NCBI GenBank assembly: GCA_002779235.1
Contig: PEXD01000021.1
Span: 1-8,808 of the forward strand
Origin: Candidatus Woesearchaeota archaeon CG07_land_8_20_14_0_80_44_23
GTDB taxonomy: Archaea > Nanobdellota > Nanobdellia > Woesearchaeales > 0-14-0-80-44-23
Direction of reading: 5' to 3'
Length of the DNA stretch: 8,808 nucleotides
The notes below the pieces were generated by a model that saw only the letters and a list, made by a program, of their open reading frames with translations, ran no database searches and had not been told where the DNA came from. Of this stretch, positions 1-5,853 are shown piece after piece; the first letter of the stretch is position 1, and each line of letters opens with the position of its first letter. Position numbers and translations under genes: made by a program.

Positions 1-6
1 GATTAA

Positions 7-55
7 GAGAGCGTCCGGTCAAACTCCGGACTTTAGTCCGGAGTAGGACGCTCTC
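7..55. repeat. Nested inverted repeat, two-stem hairpin after the HEPN gene
   Basis: Two perfect 10-bp stems are nested. The outer arms are GAGAGCGTCC (7-16) and GGACGCTCTC (46-55). The inner arms are ACTCCGGACT (23-32) and AGTCCGGAGT (35-44). An asymmetric internal loop of 6 and 1 bases lies between the stems, and the tip has two unpaired bases. On the minus strand the hairpin begins at the end of the broken HEPN reading frame, whose final TGA (54-56) lies inside the outer arm. No long T-run follows, so a classical intrinsic terminator is not clear. It could be a 3' mRNA stabiliser, a structured RNA, or an inverted-repeat element. The structure is directly visible; the role is unknown. Confidence 0.8.
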
Positions 56-446
56 AGCGGATTTTTATGATTATTCCAATAATTGCAGTCCTGTTCCTCT
101 TCAGGTAGGAAGGGTCTATTCCCGCCCCTTCATAAACAATGCGGTTCCTTCTGATTCTCATTTGGTTTAGGAGTTCAGTTTGCCATTCAGAGAATTAGGG
201 ATAATGCTGACTTAAATAGATTATCAGCTCCTCATGTCCCATGCTCTTCCACCCGTCGCAAAGCATTATAGCAGTCATAAGCTCCTTTGCAATCTCATAA
301 TATGCCTCAAGAATGAGTTCGCTCTCTTTTTCCTCATCGTAGAATTTAATTTTGGAAAGCCGCTTTTCAGAAAGTTGGAACAGGGCTTTTGCCTTTTCCT
401 TGTCAGGCTCTATCTTGATGAGGTTAATATATTTTGATGTACCCAC
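54..446 (-). pseudogene. HEPN-domain protein (HepT-like toxin partner), interrupted by an in-frame TAA
   Basis: HEPN proteins of this type are small all-helical RNases or toxins paired with MNT nucleotidyltransferases. The frame opens with GTG (444-446) inside the 3' end of the MNT gene, a 23-base overlap that indicates translational coupling. It reads 83 codons, with a helix of the kind DKEKAKALFQLSEKRL and then HEELIIYLSQHYP, and meets TAA at 195-197. In the same frame a further 46 codons run to TGA at 54-56. They start FSEWQTELLNQMRIRRNRIVYEG and end in a helix beginning SYLKRN. That part carries the R-N-x-x-x-Y form of the HEPN catalytic motif (codons at 132-149). The full frame of about 130 codons is the normal family length, so the stop cuts off the active site. 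Explanations are a recent nonsense mutation, a sequencing error, or readthrough. The family assignment comes from sequence recognition and context, and the toxin role is inferred. Confidence 0.8.
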
Positions 447-948
447 ACATCTTTATTCCATTGAGAATGCTGTTCTTAAACTCTTCTTTTAATTTTCGGA
501 AATCTTCCGAGCAGAGCAGGTGGATTTTCCGCCCAAGTTTTTTCTCATAAGCCATTAAGCTTTTTCTGGCGTCTTTTGCCTGAAGGAAAATGTCTATGTC
601 GCTTGAGGCAGTATCCTCACCCTTTGCAGCAGAGCCGAACAGCACAATAAAATCAGGGGAGTATTTGTCAACAAGAAATTTCAGAAGCCCAGAATCGCGT
701 ATTGCAGACACATTCCCGATTTTTTTCAGGAATCTGAAATTGTCGCTCTCAAAATTTGAGGAGTAAGATGGATATACCCCCAAATCCTTTTTTACTATGA
801 GATTTTCCTGCTCCAAAGAGGATATTGCGCTCTTTACTGCAGTTGTGGATATTGAAAGCTTCCGTGAAAGCGCCCGTATCTGAAAATTTCCCAAAGGGTC
901 CCTTAAGAATTCCTTCAGCACAAGGCAGGTGTTATTTTTTTGTATCAC
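424..948 (-). CDS. Winged-helix MNT-type nucleotidyltransferase (antitoxin-like partner of HEPN)
   Basis: This 174-residue protein has an N-terminal winged-helix DNA-binding domain (about residues 5-65, with ALSRKLSISTTAVKSAISSLE as the HTH core) and a C-terminal minimal nucleotidyltransferase domain (about 88-174). The NTase signature is FGSAAKGEDTASSDIDIFL, with the GS pair at 105-106 and metal ligands D117 and D119. The third acidic position appears to be occupied by H143 (KIHLL). It ends in a NGI...GYI segment typical of these archaeal proteins. In characterised MntA/HepT pairs the MNT protein AMPylates the HEPN toxin, but whether this one is active is not known. The start is GTG at 946-948, lying two bases from an upstream palindrome with no Shine-Dalgarno site, which suggests a leaderless mRNA. 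The winged helix is a good candidate for binding that palindrome. The family is firm; the biochemical role is inferred. Confidence 0.85.
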   Translation of the reverse strand: MIQKNNTCLVLKEFLRDPLGNFQIRALSRKLSISTTAVKSAISSLEQENLIVKKDLGVYPSYSSNFESDNFRFLKKIGNVSAIRDSGLLKFLVDKYSPDFIVLFGSAAKGEDTASSDIDIFLQAKDARKSLMAYEKKLGRKIHLLCSEDFRKLKEEFKNSILNGIKMCGYIKIY

Positions 949-949
949 A

Positions 950-967
950 TGTTATTTTAAAATAACA
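950..967. promoter_or_regulatory. 18-bp palindromic operator candidate of the MNT/HEPN pair
   Basis: TGTTATTTTAAAATAACA is a perfect palindrome lying between the TATA-like box and the GTG start of the MNT gene, so it covers the expected transcription start. A further half-site, TGTTATTTT, recurs at 930-938 inside the first codons. The winged-helix domain encoded next to it is the obvious candidate repressor. The palindrome is seen in the sequence; the operator function is inferred. Confidence 0.6.
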
Positions 968-969
968 CT

Positions 970-981
970 AATATAAAAACC
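970..981 (-). promoter_or_regulatory. TATA box candidate for the MNT/HEPN operon
   Basis: On the minus strand the sequence reads GGTTTTTATATTA, close to the archaeal TATA consensus, with a purine-rich AGAAAG upstream in the BRE position. Its centre is about 25-27 bases from the GTG start, so transcription would begin at or next to the start codon. Confidence 0.55.
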
Positions 982-987
982 TTTCTG

Positions 988-1007
988 AGAAAAAGTTCTA
1001 AAAAAAT
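988..1007 (-). terminator. T-rich terminator after rpoK
   Basis: Directly after the rpoK stop the minus strand has a run of seven T (1000-1006) and then five T (990-994), with no strong hairpin. U-tract termination of this kind is usual in archaea. It would separate the core operon from the MNT/HEPN promoter just downstream. Confidence 0.5.
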
Positions 1008-1238
1008 TTATGCAGTGGCAAACCTGGACTTTGGCATGGGCCTTCTCACTGTTATCGGAGTCAAGCCCTCGTTGAACTCCAGCATCGCTATCTTTATCGG
1101 GTCGTATTTCAGCTCCCCGAGCTCCGCTGCTGAAAGCTTGATGATAAACGGGGCGCCCATGGCAATCTGAAGGGCCCTTGCGCCTATCATCCTTGCCTTC
1201 TCGTATTTTGTATACTTCTCGGATTCCTGATTTTTCAT
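1008..1238 (-). CDS. rpoK: DNA-directed RNA polymerase subunit K (Rpb6/omega homologue)
   Basis: This 76-residue protein has full family length. It contains the conserved block TKYEKARMIGARALQIAMG (residues 10-28), followed by AP, and the C-terminal PIKIAMLEFNEG and PITVRRPMP segments. These identify the archaeal/eukaryotic Rpb6 and bacterial omega fold, which helps assemble and stabilise the RNA polymerase clamp region. The gene is the last of the core operon, 40 bases after rrp42, and is followed by T-runs. In many archaea rrp42 is instead followed by rpl37ae and rpoP, with rpoK in a ribosomal-protein cluster, so this position is somewhat unusual. The ATG start follows a leader whose GAGG can be buried in a hairpin. 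Confidence 0.95.
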   Translation of the reverse strand: MKNQESEKYTKYEKARMIGARALQIAMGAPFIIKLSAAELGELKYDPIKIAMLEFNEGLTPITVRRPMPKSRFATA

Positions 1239-1247
1239 TTTAAGCTG

Positions 1248-1277
1248 CCCTCTTTTGAGAGGGGTTTCTGCTACCCC
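1248..1277 (-). promoter_or_regulatory. Two overlapping, mutually exclusive hairpins in the rpoK leader
   Basis: In the minus-strand RNA, GGGGU (1273-1277) can pair with ACCCC (1261-1265), and CCCUCU (1258-1263) can pair with AGAGGG (1248-1253). The two stems share bases 1261-1263, so only one can form. The second stem would sequester the AGAGGG that could act as ribosome binding site, about nine bases before the ATG. The pairing is visible; any regulatory effect is speculative. Confidence 0.3.
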
Positions 1278-1278
1278 T

Positions 1279-2049
1279 TTAAATCTTTTTTCTTATTTCA
1301 GCTGATTTCTCCATTGCAATGTCCAGCATCCTGTCCACTTCGTCCATGGTTATGGGGCTCTCCCCTCCCTTCTGCATGGCGCTTATGGTGCCTTTCTCTG
1401 TGACAGCCACTGTCAGCCTTGCGTCGAGAACCTTCTCCTCATTGAGCGACGGGTCCACTATGAACTTTTCGCCGAACTTTACAACTGTTACCGGTATGGG
1501 GCACCTCACAAGGGGAAGCCCCTGCTCTGTCTTTTTGCGGTAATCCACCTTCTGCCCATCAAATTCCGGGAGCTTTGTGTTCATCAGGGCTGTGATTGCA
1601 GCCAGGCCTGCGGTGTCAATAAGGTTTCCGTCAGCATTCAAAGTGCATATGTCAATGTTAACTATCCAGCACTTCTCCCCTGGTTTTATGCACAGCTTCT
1701 TGAAGTCAACTGCCTTTGATTCCCTTATTCCCCTGTCCACAACCCTTGAGAGCTCTACTGCCTCCTCCCCTGGGGGGCCTGCCTCAAAGTCAGGGCTTGA
1801 GATTGGAAGGAACTCTGCGTTGACTGAGATTGTCCCCTCATCAGGCGTGTCCGGATAGGGAGTGCCTATTTCCATCTTCACCCCGCACAGCAGGTCTGTC
1901 TTTCCTATCCTAACCCTTGCAGAGCCCTCTGCTGTCTCAATCACTCCTGCCTCAACCACAACTTCCCTGAATTCCATGGGCTTCCTTCCGTCTAATCTTA
2001 TATCCTCTGAAAGCGCCTTGTTAATCTGTTCCTTTAGGTCTTCGTTCAT
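1279..2049 (-). CDS. rrp42: Exosome complex subunit Rrp42
   Basis: This 256-residue RNase PH-fold protein is of normal length for archaeal Rrp42. It alternates with Rrp41 in the hexameric exosome ring and is not itself catalytic, but it shapes the RNA-binding face. Recognisable blocks are DIRLDGRKPMEFREV (residues 16-30), VEAGVIETAEGSARVRIGKT (32-51), SPDFEAGPPGEEAVELSRVV (85-104), with the latter block typical of Rrp42, and NIDICTLNADGNLIDTAGLA (131-150). The frame is also open to a GTG at 2056-2058 that overlaps the rrp41 stop, but ATG at 2047-2049 is preferred: GGAGG at 2060-2064 sits ten bases before the ATG and would be almost on top of the GTG. Spacing to rrp41 is five bases, consistent with coupled expression of ring partners. 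Confidence 0.95.
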   Translation of the reverse strand: MNEDLKEQINKALSEDIRLDGRKPMEFREVVVEAGVIETAEGSARVRIGKTDLLCGVKMEIGTPYPDTPDEGTISVNAEFLPISSPDFEAGPPGEEAVELSRVVDRGIRESKAVDFKKLCIKPGEKCWIVNIDICTLNADGNLIDTAGLAAITALMNTKLPEFDGQKVDYRKKTEQGLPLVRCPIPVTVVKFGEKFIVDPSLNEEKVLDARLTVAVTEKGTISAMQKGGESPITMDEVDRMLDIAMEKSAEIRKKI

Positions 2050-2054
2050 CGCAA

Positions 2055-2765
2055 TCACTCCTCCCCTGGCGCCTTGAACTTGTTCTTCAGCGCATCAACC
2101 TGAATCTGGTGTATCTGCGGGACCACTTCCTTAAGCATCCCAAGGGCGGCCTTTATCTGCTCCTTTGTTATCTCGCCGTCCATCTGCAGCAGGGTTATCT
2201 CCCCTGTCCTTGGAAGGACTGCCACAGGCATGTCAGTGACCTCGCCGGGGTATGATTCCTCGTCGTAGCAGAGGTCCACGAGTATCTTCTCATTGACCTT
2301 TCCCACTGCAACTGCGAGCGGCATGTCCTTCATCGCTATCCCTGCGTCGGCAAGGGCTATTGCAGCTGCGCATATCCCCGCGCACCTTGAGCCCGCGTCT
2401 GTTGCAGAGAGTTCTATGAAGACATCCACCACAGAGTTCGGAAACTCCTTGAGGTCCAGCACAGGCAGCAGCGCCTTTTCAGTCACCATTGAAATCTCCT
2501 TTGAGCGCCTGGAGCCGCCCGGCCTCACCCTCTCTCCTGCCCCTGAGAAGGGCATCATGTTGTACCTGCACCTCAGGATTCCCTTTTCAGGGTCCTGCAG
2601 GAATCTTGGGAAGAGGTTTCTCGGCCCGTAAACGCCTGCATATGCCTCTGTTTTTCCTATCTTCACATACGCTGAGCCGTCTGCATTTGGGATAACCCCC
2701 GCCTTTGCAACCATGGGCCTCAGCTCGTTAAATTTTCTTCCGTCAACTCTTTGTTCATAACTCAT
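2055..2765 (-). CDS. rrp41: Exosome complex catalytic subunit Rrp41
   Basis: This 236-residue RNase PH-fold protein is the phosphorolytic 3'-5' exoribonuclease and polyadenylation subunit of the archaeal exosome. It has RVDGRKFNELRP near the N-terminus (6-17) and the arginine-rich phosphate/RNA-binding segment GERVRPGGSRRSKEIS (77-92). It also has ATDAGSRCAGICAAAIAL (121-138) and the catalytic-loop aspartate in TDMPVA (D178, matching the active-site Asp of Rrp41 proteins). All expected catalytic features are present. The frame could begin at a GTG at 2778-2780 that overlaps the rrp4 stop, but the ATG at 2763-2765 has a proper ribosome site and gives the usual N-terminus. It is followed at once by its ring partner Rrp42 and preceded by the cap protein Rrp4. 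Confidence 0.97.
   Translation of the reverse strand: MSYEQRVDGRKFNELRPMVAKAGVIPNADGSAYVKIGKTEAYAGVYGPRNLFPRFLQDPEKGILRCRYNMMPFSGAGERVRPGGSRRSKEISMVTEKALLPVLDLKEFPNSVVDVFIELSATDAGSRCAGICAAAIALADAGIAMKDMPLAVAVGKVNEKILVDLCYDEESYPGEVTDMPVAVLPRTGEITLLQMDGEITKEQIKAALGMLKEVVPQIHQIQVDALKNKFKAPGEE
2056..2066 (-). promoter_or_regulatory. Ribosome binding site of rrp42
   Basis: GGGGAGGAGTG lies in the last rrp41 codons and matches the archaeal anti-Shine-Dalgarno sequence. It decides for the ATG at 2049 over the GTG at 2058. Confidence 0.7.
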
Positions 2766-2769
2766 GAAA

Positions 2770-2778
2770 ATCACCCTC
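2770..2778 (-). promoter_or_regulatory. Ribosome binding site of rrp41
   Basis: GAGGGTGAT overlaps the rrp4 stop codon and lies four bases before the ATG. Its GGTGAT part is complementary to the 3' end of archaeal 16S rRNA. It supports the ATG start at 2765. Confidence 0.65.
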
Positions 2779-3784
2779 ACTGCTTCTCGCTATTATTATG
2801 ATTCTGCTCCTGTTTGGGGCTGCCTTCGGGCTCAGCGCCTGGCCTGCTTTCATTTCCTTCACTTTTTTCAGTGTAGCTGCTGCTTTCTTCCCTGTGCTCG
2901 CTGTATCTTCTCCCTCTGTCGCTTCTCTCGCCTCTGCCCGTGTCAAACCTTCCCCTGCTGTCTGGTCTGCCGTATTCCCTTCTCTCATGGAAGCTGTGCA
3001 TGGGCCTCTCAAACTGCCTTTCCTCCTGCGGCTGGTAATTATCATCATGGTAGCCCTCCTCGCCCGGCTGCTGCTCCTCGAGCGGCTGGTTCTCATACTT
3101 TGAGCTGTCGTATCCGAGCTCCTTCTCCATCCTCTCTGTGAGCCCTGAGATGTGGGCTTCATTTTCTATTTTCCTGATTGCCGCAATCGCCTTCACTTCA
3201 TCCTTCGGGCTTCCCTGTATCCAGACGAGCCCGTTCTGCCCGACTGCGATGTTGCAGTTTGTGGCCCTCTTGACCATTGTCACCATGGAGCCGTTCTTGC
3301 CGATTATCCTCGGCACCTTTGAGGGGTTCACTGATATCACTATGCCGTCTGAGAGCTTCCTCAGCCCCGGCCCCTTCATTGTGATGTCCACAAGGCGCTG
3401 CGATGTGACATTGATTATCTTGGTCATCATGTACTCGCCTACCTTGAAGTAGCGCGTCAGGTCAGCGCCCCTGCTTATGAACCTCGAGCTTGCGTCCTTC
3501 ATGGACAGCATTGCCGAGTAGGCAGAGTTGGTGTCAACCCTCCATCCGCTCAGGCTGACGTCTATGACCTTGCATATTATCACGTCGCCCAGCTTCGGGA
3601 CGTATTTTCCTGAGAGCGGAATCAGTTTTATCAGGCTGCCGCTTATGTTCACCATCCCAAGCTTTGATGCTATTACGCTCTCTCCCTCCCTGAATGTTCC
3701 CATTCCGGGAATGAAGTCCATCCCGCTCGCTATTATGTCTCCCGGGACCACTATTTCCTTTTCTCCACAAATTATTTTTCCCAT
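2777..3784 (-). CDS. rrp4: Exosome RNA-binding cap subunit Rrp4 with long disordered tail
   Basis: Rrp4 forms the RNA-binding cap of the archaeal exosome. Domains in order are an N-terminal beta domain (about 1-55, with VVPGDIIASG), an S1 domain (about 63-137, with LGDVIICKVIDVSLSGWRVD) and a KH domain (about 148-208) whose GKNG loop is at 162-165 (PRIIGKNGSMVTM). These cover the whole usual protein. A further stretch of about 110 residues (222-335) is very hydrophilic, rich in E, R, S, G, Q and N, and contains RG dipeptides (SRGRFDTGRGERSDRGRR, 276-293). It is probably disordered, making this protein clearly longer than the roughly 230-250 residues common in archaea. The start ATG is preceded by GGAGTGA. 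The stop overlaps the rrp41 ribosome site, so the tail is read in the correct frame and is not a frameshift artefact. Confidence 0.96.
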   Translation of the reverse strand: MGKIICGEKEIVVPGDIIASGMDFIPGMGTFREGESVIASKLGMVNISGSLIKLIPLSGKYVPKLGDVIICKVIDVSLSGWRVDTNSAYSAMLSMKDASSRFISRGADLTRYFKVGEYMMTKIINVTSQRLVDITMKGPGLRKLSDGIVISVNPSKVPRIIGKNGSMVTMVKRATNCNIAVGQNGLVWIQGSPKDEVKAIAAIRKIENEAHISGLTERMEKELGYDSSKYENQPLEEQQPGEEGYHDDNYQPQEERQFERPMHSFHERREYGRPDSRGRFDTGRGERSDRGRRYSEHREESSSYTEKSEGNESRPGAEPEGSPKQEQNHNNSEKQ

Positions 3785-3827
3785 TTTCTGTTCACTCCAT
3801 ATTCTTCTTTTTTAGCGTTATTCCTGC

Positions 3828-4547
3828 TTATTCCCTTGTTATCTTTGACTCAAGCTCGCCTTTGGTGGCCTTGTTTATAGCGTCAAAGAACTGCTGCTGC
3901 ATTCCTGCAGGCATCCTTATCTTCGCAGACAGGCTCGCGTCAGAGAGCCACTCTTCTGAAAGCATCTCGCCGTAGCTCTTGAGAATCCCGTATGCCTTCA
4001 CAGCATACCTTGTGGGAATCCTCACTTCAATTATTGCGTTCTCAAACTTTATCGGCAGAACCACCTGTATCTGCTTGATTATGTCTTTTATCTGCTCCTC
4101 TGCGCTCCTTGAGTAGTCAATCTTCGCCTTTACCTCCTCCATTGCGGCTTCTATCCTTGCCGGCGGGTGAGGGTATCCTGTCTTGGGGTCCACAGCGTTC
4201 CTGGCAATTATTGTGATTATGCCCTTCCTCTTTGCCTCGCGCTGCTCCTCCCTGTATTCTTCAGTGACCTGTATCTCGCCGTGCCTGAGTATTATCTCTG
4301 CTACTTTCAGCTCGTCCTGGGTTCCGAAGAGGTCGTTCATCAGCTTTTCCGATGCCCTCAGCCCCTTCTTTGCGTCTGAGAAGACATTCTCGCTGTTCAG
4401 CACCTCTGAAAGCTCGACTCCCTTGCCGTTCCTGTACCTTATGGCAAGGTCAGGGTTTATCACTACCTCAAAGTTTTCCCCGCCCTTCCTGATTCTCGCC
4501 ACGTTAAGGTGGATTTTCTCTCTTCCGAATAGAATTGGCTGGACCAT
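3828..4547 (-). CDS. sdo1: Ribosome maturation protein SDO1/SBDS homologue
   Basis: This 239-residue protein is the archaeal homologue of Shwachman-Bodian-Diamond syndrome protein, which in eukaryotes helps release the anti-association factor from the 60S subunit. The N-terminal domain holds VARIRKGGENFEVVINPDLA (16-35). The diagnostic central motif GEIQVTEEYREEQREAKRKG (90-109) is followed by a segment with NAVDPKTGYPHPPARIEAAM (117-136). A C-terminal ferredoxin-like domain includes LPIKFENAIIEVRIP (164-178). Length and domain order are complete. It lies 14 bases after psmA and 43 bases before rrp4. This neighbourhood is conserved in archaea and links ribosome assembly with RNA decay. The ribosome site (CAGGGG) is weak, so coupling to psmA translation is possible. 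Confidence 0.96.
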   Translation of the reverse strand: MVQPILFGREKIHLNVARIRKGGENFEVVINPDLAIRYRNGKGVELSEVLNSENVFSDAKKGLRASEKLMNDLFGTQDELKVAEIILRHGEIQVTEEYREEQREAKRKGIITIIARNAVDPKTGYPHPPARIEAAMEEVKAKIDYSRSAEEQIKDIIKQIQVVLPIKFENAIIEVRIPTRYAVKAYGILKSYGEMLSEEWLSDASLSAKIRMPAGMQQQFFDAINKATKGELESKITRE

Positions 4548-4561
4548 TTTTTTGCCCCTGC

Positions 4562-5311
4562 TCAGCCCTTGAGCCCCTGCGCAAACCTTTCAAGCTCCTT
4601 CCTAGATATCTTCCGGAATTTCTCCTCGGGCTCCTCTATGTATGCCGCCTCTATCCTGTCCAGGCTGAAATCCTTCTTGAGGAACTTGAGCATGGCGCTT
4701 GTTGCAAGTTTTATCGCATCCTCTTTTGACATGTTTTCTTTGTAGCCCTTCTTCAGCACCTCTTCCGCCTCAACATCGCCCTCGCCTATGACAGCCGCCT
4801 TGTACCTGAAATATATTCCAGTGGGGTCTGTCTCATAGAGCTTCGGCCCGTCTGCAGGGTCCACTCCCGCGACAAGCAGCGAAACCCCGAAAGGCCTCAA
4901 GCCCCCGCTCTGGGTGCACACCTGCTTAAGCGCGCACAGGTCCTTCACTATGCTCAGCACGTCTATCGGGCTGTCGTATGTTATCTTGTGCTGCTGGGCT
5001 TTTACCTGCGCCCTGTCAATGAGAACTCTTGCGTCTGAGATTATTCCCGCTGCCGTGGCCATCATGTGGTCGTCTATCTGCCAGATTTTCTCGATTGAGT
5101 CAGTGATTATCAGCGAGTCGGTTATCCTCTTGTCTGTGAACAGGAGAACCCCGTTTTTGTAAGCGATTCCTATTGCAGTCGAGCCCTGCTTGACTGTCTT
5201 CTTCGCGTATTCAACCTGAAGCAATCTTCCGTCAGGGCTGAACATTGTTATTGCCCTGTCATATCCCATTACCTGGTGCTGCATTGATTGCACATTCCTA
5301 TTGTCCACCAT
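4562..5311 (-). CDS. psmA: 20S proteasome alpha subunit
   Basis: This 249-residue protein forms the outer, gate-forming ring of the archaeal 20S proteasome. The alpha-type signature starts at Tyr17 (YDRAITMFSPDGRLLQVEYA, 17-36). It is followed by GSTAIGIA (43-50), DKRITD (60-65), IEKIWQIDDHMMATAAGI (73-90), DARVLIDRA (93-101) and GGLRPFGVSLLVAG (136-149). There is no processed N-terminal threonine, as expected for an alpha subunit; the beta subunit is not in this window. The C-terminus has an acidic, lysine-rich helix of normal length. Start selection is supported by AGGAGG at 5321-5326, inside the last codons of the upstream RNase P gene, nine bases before the ATG. The gap to that gene is five bases. 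Confidence 0.97.
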   Translation of the reverse strand: MVDNRNVQSMQHQVMGYDRAITMFSPDGRLLQVEYAKKTVKQGSTAIGIAYKNGVLLFTDKRITDSLIITDSIEKIWQIDDHMMATAAGIISDARVLIDRAQVKAQQHKITYDSPIDVLSIVKDLCALKQVCTQSGGLRPFGVSLLVAGVDPADGPKLYETDPTGIYFRYKAAVIGEGDVEAEEVLKKGYKENMSKEDAIKLATSAMLKFLKKDFSLDRIEAAYIEEPEEKFRKISRKELERFAQGLKG

Positions 5312-5316
5312 TTTTC

Positions 5317-5673
5317 CTAACCTCCTCCGGCCTGCCTTGCCTTTGCCTTCCTTATTGAGCCTGAAACAGTGACGCTCCTCGCTGATATTCCCTTTTCTGT
5401 AATCATTGCGAGGGAAGCCCTTGCCGAGTCCACATAATTTCTCTCTATCCTTATTATCCCGCTCTGGCTGTCGAAGTCAAACCTGTCTGTCATGCAGAGG
5501 GGGTTTGCCCTTGCAGCAGCGATTTTCCCAAAAAGAGACTCAAACCCTGACTTGAATGCAGAAGAAAATTCCTCAAAAGAGAGCTTCTCTTTTCCCCTTA
5601 TCTCAAAGGCGAGATACCTTGTCTTTTCCCTCATCGAGGGCGGAAGCGCTTTTATTTTCTGGCTTTTCACCAT
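5317..5673 (-). CDS. rnp2: Ribonuclease P protein component 2 (Pop5)
   Basis: This 118-residue protein is an archaeal Pop5 homologue, a protein subunit of RNase P, which together with the catalytic RNA matures tRNA 5' ends. It begins with KALPPSMREKTRYLAFEI (8-25), the typical Pop5 opening, and has IIRIERNYVDSARASLAMI (73-91), matching the conserved strand-helix segment. The length is normal, ending in a short basic, glycine-rich tail. It is the first gene of the core operon, and its 3' end contains the ribosome site of psmA. A GGAG sits about ten bases before the ATG. The next upstream gene is an unrelated hypothetical 180 bases away, so the operon promoter most likely lies in that gap. Confidence 0.9.
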   Translation of the reverse strand: MVKSQKIKALPPSMREKTRYLAFEIRGKEKLSFEEFSSAFKSGFESLFGKIAAARANPLCMTDRFDFDSQSGIIRIERNYVDSARASLAMITEKGISARSVTVSGSIRKAKARQAGGG

Positions 5674-5726
5674 TATGTTGCTCCGAAAGCACTTTTTTAA
5701 TTCTGTCCTGCCGCTCCTTCTGCCCC

Positions 5727-5821
5727 TATTTTTTATTAAGGGTAAAATTCCTGCGGCATCAATGAGAAACTCTTCTGCTTTCTTCTCTCAGAAAAGGTTA
5801 TAACTGAGTATTATTTAAATA
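5727..5821 (-). promoter_or_regulatory. Promoter region of the core operon (two TATA candidates)
   Basis: The 180-base gap before rnp2 holds two TATA-like boxes on the minus strand. ATATTTAAATAAT around 5809-5821 would give a leader of roughly 115 bases. CTTAATAAAAAATAG at 5726-5740 would give a leader of roughly 35 bases. The first is nearer the archaeal consensus. No other gene was found in the gap. The choice between the boxes is not decided by the sequence. Confidence 0.4.
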
Positions 5822-5853
5822 TTGTGGAATTGGGCGATTCAGTATATCATTTA

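Noticed and set aside
7..55. CRISPR repeat
   Set aside because: Only one copy is present, with no spacer array; the structure is a nested hairpin.
54..161. A separate small gene starting at the ATG at 159-161 after the HEPN stop
   Set aside because: It has no ribosome site, and its sequence continues the HEPN domain in the same frame, so interruption of one gene is the simpler reading.
2778..2780. GTG as rrp41 start overlapping the rrp4 stop
   Set aside because: The ATG at 2765 has GAGGGTGAT properly spaced before it and gives the usual N-terminus.
2755..3162. A minus-strand 135-codon frame rich in Arg and Ser overlapping the rrp4 tail
   Set aside because: It is the shifted reading of the low-complexity rrp4 tail. 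The rrp4 frame is continuous with its S1 and KH domains and its stop overlaps the rrp41 ribosome site.
1319..3815. Several long plus-strand open frames opposite the exosome genes
   Set aside because: They lie antisense to firmly identified rrp genes, show no recognisable domains, and follow from the codon bias of the real genes.
5736..5759. Seven-codon upstream frame (MPQEFYP) in the rnp2 leader
   Set aside because: It is too short, lacks a clear ribosome site and is expected by chance.
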